From: Flavivirga aquimarina
Lineage (GTDB): Bacteria > Bacteroidota > Bacteroidia > Flavobacteriales > Flavobacteriaceae
Length of the DNA: 64,000 bases
Assembly (NCBI RefSeq): GCF_030540835.1
Contig: NZ_JAUOEK010000068.1
Span: forward strand, 1-64,000
Direction: 5' to 3'
The notes under the pieces are model-generated. The model had not been told where the DNA came from, ran no database searches, and worked only from the letters and a program-made list of their open reading frames with translations. Of this stretch, positions 36,205-45,316 are shown in pieces. The position numbers and the translations under genes are program-made. Each line of letters begins with the position of its first letter. The first letter of the stretch is position 1.

Positions 36205-36327
36205 CTATTTATTCACGACTGCACTTACTTTATTTTCAGATTTTGAAATCTCGAAATCTGAAAACAATATTTTACTTGCGAAAAAAATTAATGTAATTAA
36301 AATTACGATGCGTTTAAGGTTTTTCAT
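36205..36327 (-). CDS. Possible 40-residue membrane or exported peptide
   Basis: A short reading frame, MKNLKRIVILITLIFFASK followed by ILFSDFEISKSENKVSAVVNK. Positive N-terminus plus a hydrophobic stretch looks like a signal peptide or a membrane anchor. It has its own downstream terminator, and serS upstream also has a terminator (36453-36478), so it would be an independent transcription unit. I do not know relatives. The longer upstream Met (36420) adds hydrophobic residues unlike a normal start and was not chosen. It also contains a 30-bp imperfect inverted repeat in its coding part (36235-36264). Confidence 0.5.
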   Translation of the reverse strand: MKNLKRIVILITLIFFASKILFSDFEISKSENKVSAVVNK

Positions 36328-36452
36328 GGTTGGTAGTAGGTTTGATAGATTTGGTCTAGCTAACATCCAAAATATATACCTTAACTCAAAAAAATTCAAA
36401 ACAAAATCGTTAAACAGCATGAGAAACTTGCACTTAATCGATTATAAATGTA

Positions 36453-36478
36453 AAATCCTTACAAAACAGTAAGGTTTA
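36453..36478 (-). terminator. Terminator of serS
   Basis: A 6-bp stem CCTTAC/GTAAGG (36457-36462 with 36469-36474), extended by A-T pairs across one mismatch, then ATTTTA on the minus strand, 28 bp beyond the serS stop. Confidence 0.6.
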
Positions 36479-36506
36479 ATTTCATACTGCTTATGCTTAT
36501 TTATTT

Positions 36507-37778
36507 CTAATTAATAATACTAAATCCGGTATAAGCTTGAAGTACTTCTGGTATTACAATACCTTCTTTGGTTTGGTAATTTTCCAGAATCCCGGCAAGC
36601 ACTCTAGGAAGTGCTAACGAGCTTCCATTTAATGTATGGGCTAATTCGTTTTTACCATTACTATTTTTAAAACGTAATTTTAAGCGATTGGCCTGAAAAG
36701 TCTCAAAATTAGAGACTGAAGATATTTCTAACCACCTATCTTGTGCCGTAGAAAACACTTCGAAATCGTATGTTAATGCCGATGCAAAAGATGTATCCCC
36801 TCCACATAAACGCAAAATTCTGTATGGTAACTTTAATTCTTTTAAAATACCTTTTACATGGTCAATCATGCCATCTAAAGCTTCGTATGATTTACTTGGA
36901 TGCTCAACTCGAATAATTTCTACTTTATCAAATTGATGTAATCTATTTAGTCCTCTTACATGCGCTCCATAACTTCCTGCTTCACGTCGAAAACAAGGCG
37001 TATAACCTGTAATAGCGATGGGTAATTCACTTTCATTTAAAACCACATCTCTAAAAATATTAGTTCCAGGAACTTCTGCAGTTGGTATTAAATACAAATT
37101 ATCCTCGGTGACATGATACATTTGTCCTTCTTTATCTGGTAACTGTCCTGTACCAAAACCAGACGCTTCATTTATTAAATGTGGTAATTGGTATTCTGTA
37201 TAACCTGCTGCTGTATTTTTATCTAAAAAATAAGCAATTAATGCACGTTGTAGTCTCGCTCCTTTACCTTTATAAACTGGAAATCCCGCACCTGTGATTT
37301 TATTTCCTAGTTCGAAATCTATAATATCGTATTTCTTTGCCAGTTCCCAATGTGGCATGGCATCTTCGTGCAAAACAGGAATCTCACCTTCTTCAAAAAT
37401 GGTTTCATTATCCAAATCAGAATTACCACGAGGCACAAGTTCATGTGGTATATTTGGAATTTTATAAAGCAGTTCGTTTAGCTCATTAGATTTACTACTA
37501 AGTGCTTCTGTGAGTTCTTTTGAAGTTTCTTTTAATTGGCTCGTTTTCTCTTTTAAAAGGTTTGCTTTTTGAACTTCTCCAGATTTAAACAAGTTACCTA
37601 TTTCTTTAGATAATGAATTAGATTCTGCCAACGTATTATCTAAGTCTGTTTGGATACGTCTTCTATCTTCATCAAAGGAGATTACATCTTGAATCATTTG
37701 AGTAGCATCTATATTTCTTTTTGCTAATCGTTCAATTACCAATTCTTTGTTTTCTCTAATAAAAGGAACTTGTAACAT
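36507..37778 (-). CDS. serS: Seryl-tRNA synthetase
   Basis: A 423-residue class II aminoacyl-tRNA synthetase that charges tRNA-Ser. The N-terminal long antiparallel coiled coil that grips the tRNA spans about 25-105. Class II motif 2 is seen at CFRREAGSYGAHVRGLNRLH and motif 3 at NGSSLALPRVLAGILEN. Length and order are standard. It is a single gene with a clear promoter upstream and a terminator downstream. Confidence 0.97.
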   Translation of the reverse strand: MLQVPFIRENKELVIERLAKRNIDATQMIQDVISFDEDRRRIQTDLDNTLAESNSLSKEIGNLFKSGEVQKANLLKEKTSQLKETSKELTEALSSKSNELNELLYKIPNIPHELVPRGNSDLDNETIFEEGEIPVLHEDAMPHWELAKKYDIIDFELGNKITGAGFPVYKGKGARLQRALIAYFLDKNTAAGYTEYQLPHLINEASGFGTGQLPDKEGQMYHVTEDNLYLIPTAEVPGTNIFRDVVLNESELPIAITGYTPCFRREAGSYGAHVRGLNRLHQFDKVEIIRVEHPSKSYEALDGMIDHVKGILKELKLPYRILRLCGGDTSFASALTYDFEVFSTAQDRWLEISSVSNFETFQANRLKLRFKNSNGKNELAHTLNGSSLALPRVLAGILENYQTKEGIVIPEVLQAYTGFSIIN

Positions 37779-37797
37779 GGTTTAAAAATTTAAGCGA

Positions 37798-37830
37798 CAA
37801 ATTTAGGGAATTACAAAATATTTATACCAA
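37798..37830 (-). promoter_or_regulatory. Promoter of serS
   Basis: On the minus strand TTG (37828-37830), 22 nt, then a perfect TAAATTTG -7 box (37798-37805), 19 bp before the serS ATG. Confidence 0.55.
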
Positions 37831-37920
37831 TTATTGTTTTAATTTACTGTAAAATAAAATAGCCTGTCCCGTTAAAAATGGAGCATTTTAATTATAACAA
37901 ATTCAAAACGGCAAATCGCA

Positions 37921-39237
37921 TTAGTCTTCTTTTGAAGGTAATATCCAATCACAATGTTTAAATGTACTCCATGTTGCTTTTGCAAAATCTACCTCTGGGT
38001 TTATTAATCTTTTATAAGACTTTCCGTTTACACTTACTTTGCAATCAACATAAATAGCTACCTTTTGTCCATCGCTTTCAAACTTTTGTTTTAAATATTG
38101 TGTAAATTGCCAGATGGCATCCGGTTTTGCGCCTATAGAACGCTTCTGTTTTGCCGTTAAATAATCATCTAAATTAATTACTAAACTTTTACCTGAATCT
38201 TTATTTTCAACTCTATATTTAGTTATACTGCTTTTTGTTCTAAGCATCATACGCCACGAAAGTCTATGGCCTTCTTCCGTCCAGAGCACATCATCTTCAA
38301 TAAAATGATGTCTTAGCGGCAGCCCTATTTGAACTAAAAAATAAATAGAAAAAACAGCTAATAATGGTGTTTTCAACTTTGGAATGACCACCTCATCTGA
38401 ATTATAAAAAGGTTTCTTTTTTAAAAATAACTTTTGAATAAGTGCAGGTTCAAAAAAGAACAGTGTAAATGCTAATGATAAATAAGGAAAAATTCCTATT
38501 TGAAATACAAACGAATTAAATAAATGAAAGAAAACAGAAGCCATAAAAGCGTATTTTCTTGTGGGTTTGAATAGTAATAACGGGACAATTAAGCCATCAA
38601 ACAGTATACCGCCATAAGCTAAAATATAGTGCAGCCATTTTTGTTGAAGTAAGTCACCTATTAAAATGTAACCCTTCTTGTTTTTCATAAACATTTCTAT
38701 TACGCTAGCATCTAACCAATCTGGATATAATTTTGCGATAGAAGCATAGGTATAAACAATAAAAAGTTGCAACACAATAACCAAACGACACCAATGAGGC
38801 ATTGAAAAACTTTTTAATTTAGGGTTTAATTTCACATCTATAGAAGCATATTTGTGAGCTGGAAGACATGCCATAATGCTACTTAAAAGCATCAATAAAT
38901 AATAGTGATTGTTATAAGCCGATTTCTGCATTAAATAAGTAGCAGCCCACATTAAGGCAAAACATATAGCACTCAACCTATATTTATAACCAACCATTAT
39001 GAATAATGCAAATATGCCCATAATTGCATAGTAGACATACATACCATTTCCCGGAAGTGGTTGTAACCACTCAAAACCAATAAACGAAAAAGTGAATTCC
39101 GGTTCTACTAGCGTACGTTTTACCCAACCTGTAAAAATAGCACCAACAGATTCTAAAAAGCAAAGAAGTCCGAAAATAATTCGGAAAACTATTAACGCTG
39201 AATTATCTATATGTTTAAATAGCCATTTATTGATCAT
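37921..39237 (-). CDS. HTTM domain membrane protein (vitamin K carboxylase-like)
   Basis: A 438-residue membrane protein of the HTTM (horizontally transferred transmembrane) family, which contains vitamin K-dependent gamma-carboxylase homologues. About eight hydrophobic helices span residues 12-270; the conserved NNHYYLLMLLS and ACLPAHKYASID stretches are seen. A soluble C-terminal part (about 310-438) follows with KHCDWILP near the end. Bacterial members may carboxylate, epoxidise quinone or do neither; function is open. It overlaps the end of ribF by 11 bp, so the two are co-translated. Confidence 0.82.
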   Translation of the reverse strand: MINKWLFKHIDNSALIVFRIIFGLLCFLESVGAIFTGWVKRTLVEPEFTFSFIGFEWLQPLPGNGMYVYYAIMGIFALFIMVGYKYRLSAICFALMWAATYLMQKSAYNNHYYLLMLLSSIMACLPAHKYASIDVKLNPKLKSFSMPHWCRLVIVLQLFIVYTYASIAKLYPDWLDASVIEMFMKNKKGYILIGDLLQQKWLHYILAYGGILFDGLIVPLLLFKPTRKYAFMASVFFHLFNSFVFQIGIFPYLSLAFTLFFFEPALIQKLFLKKKPFYNSDEVVIPKLKTPLLAVFSIYFLVQIGLPLRHHFIEDDVLWTEEGHRLSWRMMLRTKSSITKYRVENKDSGKSLVINLDDYLTAKQKRSIGAKPDAIWQFTQYLKQKFESDGQKVAIYVDCKVSVNGKSYKRLINPEVDFAKATWSTFKHCDWILPSKED

Positions 39238-40165
39238 GGTGTTTTTCTATAAACGCAAAAGCCATTTTCTTATCTTTCTTTAATTGATGTTTTAAGGCAT
39301 CAACCGATTCAAATTTTTCTTCATCTCGAATACGTTTCAATAAATCAATTTGAATTGTTTTGTTATAAATATCTTTATTGAAATTAAAAAAGTGAACTTC
39401 AATAGTCTCTTTATTACCATTAACTGTTGGGTTCATGCCAATATTCATCATACCATAAACAGTTATTTTATCTATTACGGATTTTACAATGTAGGCGCCT
39501 TGCTTGGGTATTAATTTATAATCCTCTTCTATTTGAATATTAGCCGTCGGAAAGTTTAATTGTCTTCCTAGACCTTTTCCTTTTGCAACCCTTCCTGATA
39601 ACATAAAATTATAACCTAAAAAAGAATTTGCTTTAGCTATATCGCCATCGATTAAAGCATGTCTAATCTTTGTAGAACTAACGGCTACATCGTCTATATC
39701 TTGTGCCGAAATTTCTTCAACTTCAAATCCATACATCTCTCCAAATTTTTTCAAATCGTCGATATTTGCATTTCTGTTTCTGCCAAATCTGTGATCGTAG
39801 CCAATTATTACTTTTTTTGCTTTTAGTTTATCGACAAGAATTTCCTTAACAAAATCTTCGGATGTGAGCCTTGAAAATTCTTTTGTAAACTTTTTAACTA
39901 TTAATAGGTCTAATTCCAAAGCGTCTAAAATATGGCGACGTTCTTTAATAGTATTTATCAATTTTATGCCTGAATCTTTTTGAAGCACCATCCGTGGATG
40001 AGGAAAAAAAGTGAGGATTACAGATTTTAAATGCTCTTTTTTACCAGTATCAATTAAGTGTTTTATTATTTTTTTATGCCCTATATGAACCCCATCAAAA
40101 GTTCCAATTGTAACCACTGTAGGGTCTACAGGTTTATATGTTTCAATGTTTTTCGCCTTACTCAT
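39227..40165 (-). CDS. ribF: Bifunctional riboflavin kinase/FAD synthetase
   Basis: A 312-residue RibF that makes FMN from riboflavin and then FAD. The N-terminal nucleotidyltransferase half has VTIGTFDGVHIGHKK (about 18-32) and IIGYDHRFGRNR. The C-terminal kinase half has GRVAKGKGLGRQLNFPTAN, typical of riboflavin kinase. It is first in a two-gene operon with the HTTM gene and is divergent from the metalloprotease gene. Confidence 0.96.
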   Translation of the reverse strand: MSKAKNIETYKPVDPTVVTIGTFDGVHIGHKKIIKHLIDTGKKEHLKSVILTFFPHPRMVLQKDSGIKLINTIKERRHILDALELDLLIVKKFTKEFSRLTSEDFVKEILVDKLKAKKVIIGYDHRFGRNRNANIDDLKKFGEMYGFEVEEISAQDIDDVAVSSTKIRHALIDGDIAKANSFLGYNFMLSGRVAKGKGLGRQLNFPTANIQIEEDYKLIPKQGAYIVKSVIDKITVYGMMNIGMNPTVNGNKETIEVHFFNFNKDIYNKTIQIDLLKRIRDEEKFESVDALKHQLKKDKKMAFAFIEKHHDQ

Positions 40166-40177
40166 TTAACGATAAAA

Positions 40178-40208
40178 TTGTTAAATTAATTTAAAAAAGT
40201 TAGATTTG
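40178..40208 (+). promoter_or_regulatory. Promoter of the metalloprotease gene
   Basis: TTG (40178-40180), 20 nt, then a perfect TAGATTTG -7 box (40201-40208). This is the cleanest Bacteroidota-type promoter in the window; start of transcription near 40215 leaves about 30 nt of leader. Confidence 0.65.
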
Positions 40209-40246
40209 TTATATTACGTTTAATGAAAATGCCCTAAATATTTTTT

Positions 40247-43200
40247 ATGAAAACAAAACTACATTATGTTTTATCAATTGCAATGATTTTGTATACATTT
40301 TCAAGCATTGCACAAAATTCTTCATGGAAAAAGGTTGAAATCATTAAAAGTTATGAAAAATTATCTAAACTTCATTTAGATAAAAATAAGGTTCAAGTTT
40401 TCGAACTTGATCTGTCTTTGTTTAAAAGTACTACTACTTCTGCAACGTTAAGAGGGCAAAATAAAAAAGGCAATACCATTATTAGTATTCCGGGACATCA
40501 TGGTGAATTAGAATCGTTTAACATTTATGAAGCTCCTGTTTTCTCTCCAGAGCTTGCTGCTAAATACCCAAATATTAAATCGTATGTTGGGGTAAGCCGA
40601 GATAATTCGGGTGCCCGATTACGAATGAGTGTTTCACTTCAAGGCGTACAGACCATGATTTCGTATATTGATAAACCCACTGTTTTTATGCAACCCCTTT
40701 CTAAAAACTCTAATCAATATGTACTATATAATAGAGAAAACGAAAACAGCCTTACAAATAAATTTGAATGTAAAACTATCGACGAATTAAATAAGACACT
40801 CAATAAAAATGGCCAAAATTCTTTAAGCAAAATTAATGAGGGTGGGGCTAACGATCAAACACTTCAAAAATTTAGAATAGCTATTTCTACGACCTCTGAA
40901 TATACCGATTATCACGATGACGAAAATGCTGGAAATGGGGATGCCATTGCAGATGCTTTAGCAGCAATTAATGCTTCATTATCTAGAGTTAATGAGGTTT
41001 TTGAGATTGATATGGCCGTAACTTTCGAGCTTATAGATGCAACACAATTAATATATAATGATGCAGATACCGATCCGTATTCTGACGCCAATGTTGGTAC
41101 CCATAAGGATAATTTCGACAATACTGATGGATGGAGTTTACAACTTCAAAATACGTTAACCAATGAGATTGGTAATAGCGCTTACGATATTGGTCATTTA
41201 TTTGGGGCTACTGGTGGTGGTGGAAACGCAGGTTGTATTGGATGTGTGTGTCAAAATCCCACTGGCGGATCGCCTCATGGTAAAGGAAGTGCCTATACCT
41301 CTCCAAGTAATGCAATCCCAGAAGGCGATTCATTCGACATCAATTATGTAATTCATGAAATTGGACATCAAATGGGAGCGAATCATACTTGGGCTTTCGA
41401 GACTGAAGGCACAGGTGTTAACTCTGAGCCTGGTAGCGGAACAACAATTATGGCGTATGCTGGTGTTGCTGATCCTGAACAAAATAACGTAGAGCAAAAT
41501 AGCGACGATTATTTTCACTACCATAGTATTAAGCAAATATTAGACAATCTGGATACCAAAAGCTGTCAAACGACCGAAGCCATATCTAATAATCCACCAA
41601 GTGCAGATGCTGGAAATGACTATAACATACCAAGAGGAACAGCTTATATCTTAAAGGGTTCTGCTACCGATTTGGACGGGGGAGATAATTTAACCTATTG
41701 TTGGGAACAAATAGATAGTGGCCTTTCTAACTACTTTAATTTTGGACCCGATTTAACTTCTGGGCCTATGAACAGGTCCTTACCTCCAACAAACTCTCCA
41801 GACAGATACATACCTAAATTTAATAGTGTCTTAGCTGGGAATACTACTCGAACCAATCCTACTTTAGGAAGTGATTGGGAAACAGTATCTAGTGTAGCCA
41901 GAACTTTAAATTGGGCGTTAACTGTTAGAGATAGGTCTACGGCTTCTTCAACAGGTGGGCAAACTAGTTATGATACCATGCAAATCACCGTAGAAGATGT
42001 TACTCCTTTTACCATAACCAACAACCCGGTTTCCTGGGCACAAGGAACTAATCAAACTATTGAATGGGTTGTTGGACAAACAGCTAATGGTACTATAAAT
42101 TGTCAAAATGTAAATATTCTATTATCCACAGATGGCGGATTAACATTTCCCACGACTATTGCATCAAACACGCCTAACGACGGTTCTTTTACTTATACTG
42201 TTCCTGCAATGCCTGATACAGCTAATGCTAGATTATTAGTAGAAGCCGCGGATAATATTTTTTACGATGTCTCTGATTTCGATTTTTCGATTTCTTCAGA
42301 CCCCGATTTTTTTATAGTTGAAGAGACTTTAGATCCGGTTGACTGCAATGCAACTACTGCTGTTTTTCATTTTGAATATGTTGTAGCAAATGGTTTTTCA
42401 GAAAATACTGTTTTTAGTGCTTCTGGAAATCCAGGAAGTTCTACGGTTGACTTCTCGCCAGCTAATTTAAGCGCTTCTGGTAGCGTTACCATGACTATTA
42501 GTGATTTAGATGGTGTTTCACAGGGCAATTATACGTTAACAGTTACAGGAACTTCAACATCTATTACAAAAAACAAGTCCCTAGAATTTCCTTTTTTCGA
42601 TGGCCTTTGTGTTTCTGTTGCAGAAAGTGCAGTTTATAAAACAAGTACCACGCTGGTACAATTTAATACCATTAACCAATCCTCCGCAAAACCTTTCGGT
42701 TACTCAGATTATACCTCGATCACTACAAACATAAATAGGAATAACTCTTATGACCTAACCGTAAATGTTAATACTGATGGTAATTGGACTACCCGTACTA
42801 AGGTTTGGATAGATTGGAATCAAAATTGTAGTTTTGATGATTTTGGTGAAGAATATGATTTAGGAGACGCCACTAACGTCACTAATGGAGCAACAACACT
42901 TTCGCCACTTTCTATTACCGTTCCTATTGATGCTGCTGTGGGGAATACTACCATGAGGGTTTCAACCAAGTTCGACACATCTCCAACGTCTTGCGAAAAT
43001 GGTTTTGATGGTGAAGTTGAAGATTATACACTCAATATATTATCAACAGATGTAGAATATGACACTTCTATAACGCTTGTTCAATTTAATACTATTAGTC
43101 AATCTTCTACAAAGCCTTCTGATTATTCCGATTATTCATCTGTTGCTACAGAAATTAGTAGAGATGACACTTATGATTTAACTGCAAATGTTACTACTGA

Positions 43201-43756
43201 TGGTAATTTTACGACAGCAACAAAAGTATGGATTGACTGGAATCAAAATTCCAATTTTAATGATACTGGTGAGGCATATGATTTAGGTGAAGTTACCAAC
43301 GCTACAAATGAAGCAACTAGTAATTCACCTCTTTCTATTAGTGTTCCTATAGACGCTATTTTAGGAAACACTATCATGAGAGTTGCCACCAGATATATTG
43401 GAAGTATGGGAGAACAAGAACCAATCCCTTCTGCAAATGGGTTTGATGGAGAAGTAGAAGATTACACCCTTACAATACTGCCAACCGCAGCTATTGAAGA
43501 GTCTGGTTTTGATAACCTAATAGTACATCCTAACCCAAACAACGGAAAATTCAATATTAATCTAAATGGTTCTCTTTCCAGAGATATTATTGTCGAAATT
43601 TTTACTGTAAGAGGGGAACTTATTTATAAAAGCGTATTTGAAGCTACTGGTGATCTCGACGAAAGTATAGATTTAAATAATATACAATCTGGCATATATA
43701 TTTTAAGTGCATATGATGGGCTTCGAAAAGCTACTAAAAAGATTGTTGTTAATTAA
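40247..43756 (+). CDS. T9SS-exported reprolysin-like metalloprotease with GEVED repeats
   Basis: A 1169-residue secreted zinc protease. Order: signal peptide (1-22, ending SSIAQ), propeptide-like region, metzincin catalytic domain with HEIGHQMGANH (His370, Glu371, His374, His380), Ig/PKD-like region with an insertion around 440-600, two tandem GEVED domains (about 795-930 and 938-1080) each with KVWIDWNQN and FDGEVEDYTL, and a T9SS sorting domain (about 1090-1169, starting VHPNPNNGKF, ending KKIVVN). It should be surface-bound or released and degrade extracellular protein. Divergent from ribF with a good promoter. Confidence 0.93.
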   Translation: MKTKLHYVLSIAMILYTFSSIAQNSSWKKVEIIKSYEKLSKLHLDKNKVQVFELDLSLFKSTTTSATLRGQNKKGNTIISIPGHHGELESFNIYEAPVFSPELAAKYPNIKSYVGVSRDNSGARLRMSVSLQGVQTMISYIDKPTVFMQPLSKNSNQYVLYNRENENSLTNKFECKTIDELNKTLNKNGQNSLSKINEGGANDQTLQKFRIAISTTSEYTDYHDDENAGNGDAIADALAAINASLSRVNEVFEIDMAVTFELIDATQLIYNDADTDPYSDANVGTHKDNFDNTDGWSLQLQNTLTNEIGNSAYDIGHLFGATGGGGNAGCIGCVCQNPTGGSPHGKGSAYTSPSNAIPEGDSFDINYVIHEIGHQMGANHTWAFETEGTGVNSEPGSGTTIMAYAGVADPEQNNVEQNSDDYFHYHSIKQILDNLDTKSCQTTEAISNNPPSADAGNDYNIPRGTAYILKGSATDLDGGDNLTYCWEQIDSGLSNYFNFGPDLTSGPMNRSLPPTNSPDRYIPKFNSVLAGNTTRTNPTLGSDWETVSSVARTLNWALTVRDRSTASSTGGQTSYDTMQITVEDVTPFTITNNPVSWAQGTNQTIEWVVGQTANGTINCQNVNILLSTDGGLTFPTTIASNTPNDGSFTYTVPAMPDTANARLLVEAADNIFYDVSDFDFSISSDPDFFIVEETLDPVDCNATTAVFHFEYVVANGFSENTVFSASGNPGSSTVDFSPANLSASGSVTMTISDLDGVSQGNYTLTVTGTSTSITKNKSLEFPFFDGLCVSVAESAVYKTSTTLVQFNTINQSSAKPFGYSDYTSITTNINRNNSYDLTVNVNTDGNWTTRTKVWIDWNQNCSFDDFGEEYDLGDATNVTNGATTLSPLSITVPIDAAVGNTTMRVSTKFDTSPTSCENGFDGEVEDYTLNILSTDVEYDTSITLVQFNTISQSSTKPSDYSDYSSVATEISRDDTYDLTANVTTDGNFTTATKVWIDWNQNSNFNDTGEAYDLGEVTNATNEATSNSPLSISVPIDAILGNTIMRVATRYIGSMGEQEPIPSANGFDGEVEDYTLTILPTAAIEESGFDNLIVHPNPNNGKFNINLNGSLSRDIIVEIFTVRGELIYKSVFEATGDLDESIDLNNIQSGIYILSAYDGLRKATKKIVVN

Positions 43757-43778
43757 AAGTTTCCTAAAAAATGAACGG

Positions 43779-43804
43779 CATCTCAACTATGCTCAATGTA
43801 ACAT
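43779..43804. repeat. Decayed copy of an interspersed repeat
   Basis: The stretch around CTCAACTATGCTCAATGTAA resembles, with several changes, the GCGCTCAA...TGACA arm of the repeat at 29186-29260. It lies between the convergent protease and pth genes. Confidence 0.35.
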
Positions 43805-43834
43805 TTAATTTTAAACGCTTATAAACAGCCACTT

Positions 43835-44461
43835 TTATTTACCGTTAAAAGTATTCATAGTAATATTTATTCCTGCTAAAACAAATGATTTTATAAGCTC
43901 AGCCGATGTGTCTAAACGTTCTTTAAGTTTATCTGACTCTTCTTGGGTCCATTCTCCCAAAACATAATCAACTTGCCTTCCTTTGCTAAAGGCATCGCTA
44001 ATTCCAAATCTAAAACGATTGTATTTTGTTGTATTTAATTTCTCTTGAGTGTCCCTTAATCCATTATGCCCACCATCACTACCTTTTGCTTTTAACCGAA
44101 TACTCCCAAAAGGCAGGTTTAAATCATCGGTAATAACTAATAAATTTTCTAAAGGGATTTTTTCTTTTGTTAACCAATATAATATAGCTTTTCCGCTTAA
44201 ATTCATATAAGTATTGGGCTTTAAAAAAATAAACGTTCTCCCTTTTAATTTATACGTAGCTATATCTCCCAGTTTTTGAGTTTCAAAAGCTAATGTTTCT
44301 TTATTAGCAAAATAGTCTAATATTCTAAACCCTATATTGTGACGCGTATTTGCATATTTCTCTCCAATATTTCCTAAACCAACTATTAAATACTTCTTCA
44401 TAATATCTTGTTCTTCTATTACTTTTTTTCTTTTAAATAGTTTGAATAAAAACCGATACAT
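43835..44461 (-). CDS. pth: Peptidyl-tRNA hydrolase
   Basis: A 208-residue Pth that frees peptides from stalled peptidyl-tRNA. Counting from the internal MKKYLIVGLGN, catalytic features are Asn10, His20 (NTRHNIGF) and the ITDDLNLPFG Asp region; GSDGGHNGL is also typical. A basic, hydrophobic 20-residue extension precedes this Met; the alternative start at 44401 gives a 188-residue protein of standard length, so either may be used. It follows rplY past a terminator-like hairpin. Confidence 0.93.
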   Translation of the reverse strand: MYRFLFKLFKRKKVIEEQDIMKKYLIVGLGNIGEKYANTRHNIGFRILDYFANKETLAFETQKLGDIATYKLKGRTFIFLKPNTYMNLSGKAILYWLTKEKIPLENLLVITDDLNLPFGSIRLKAKGSDGGHNGLRDTQEKLNTTKYNRFRFGISDAFSKGRQVDYVLGEWTQEESDKLKERLDTSAELIKSFVLAGINITMNTFNGK

Positions 44462-44483
44462 AATCTTATGTTTCTGTAAAAAT

Positions 44484-44514
44484 AAAAAAGCATCCTGATA
44501 TACAGAATGCTTTT
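44484..44514 (-). terminator. Terminator after rplY
   Basis: A 12-bp stem with one mismatch (44486-44497 with 44503-44514), followed on the minus strand by a T run. It lies between rplY and pth and would lower read-through into pth. Confidence 0.75.
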
Positions 44515-44539
44515 AATATTTAAAATTTAAGAATATTAT

Positions 44540-45193
44540 CTATTCTTGAGCTGCAGGTGCTTCTGCCCCTTCTGCTGCAGGCGCTGCTGCTCCTTCAGTT
44601 CCTTCTGCTCCTTCTTCTAATTCTTCATCTTCTTCATCTTCAACCGCTACTCTAGATGTTCTAACTTGACATACTACGGTGTTATCTGAATGCAAGAACG
44701 TGTATTTATCACTTGGTAAATCACCAACTGCAACTTTATCACCAATTTTTAAAGGAGTAATATCTATCTCGATAAAATCTGGTAAGTTTGCAGGAAGTGC
44801 TTTAATACGAAGTTTTCTATTGTTTCTTCTTAAAACACCTCCGTTTTTAACCCCTCTTGAGTTTCCTACAAGGTTTACTGGAATATTTAAAGCAATTTCT
44901 TTGTCTTCAAATAACTGATAAAAATCTATATGTAAAATTCTATCTGTGACTGGGTGAAATTGAATGTCTTGAAGTACTGCATTTAAAGTTTCTCCATTAT
45001 CTAAATTAATCACAACTGTATGCGCATTAGGAGTGTATACAAGTTTAGAGAATGCTAGTTCTGGTGCTGCGAAATGAACTGGCTTATCTCCTCCGTATAA
45101 TACGCAAGGAACCTGACCAGCATTACGTAAGGCTTTTGTTGCTTTTTTGCCCACGCTTTCTCTTTGAGATCCGTTGATTGTAATTGATTTCAT
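44540..45193 (-). CDS. rplY: 50S ribosomal protein L25 (CTC/TL5 form)
   Basis: A 217-residue long-form L25 that binds 5S rRNA. The N-terminal L25 domain (about 4-92) has the motif [22 protein letters not shown]; the second, TL5-type beta domain follows (about 100-185). The last 30 residues are a low-complexity Glu/Ala/Pro tail, common in Bacteroidota. It lies between prs and pth, a usual order in bacteria. Confidence 0.96.
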   Translation of the reverse strand: MKSITINGSQRESVGKKATKALRNAGQVPCVLYGGDKPVHFAAPELAFSKLVYTPNAHTVVINLDNGETLNAVLQDIQFHPVTDRILHIDFYQLFEDKEIALNIPVNLVGNSRGVKNGGVLRRNNRKLRIKALPANLPDFIEIDITPLKIGDKVAVGDLPSDKYTFLHSDNTVVCQVRTSRVAVEDEEDEELEEGAEGTEGAAAPAAEGAEAPAAQE

Positions 45194-45316
45194 AATTGTT
45201 ATTTATTATTATTTAATTATATTATGTAAACTTTATTAATATTTATTTTTAAGCTACTATAATGTTTTATAGTAATTGAGTTTTTCGACTATATTCAAGA
45301 TAAACTCAAATTGAAA

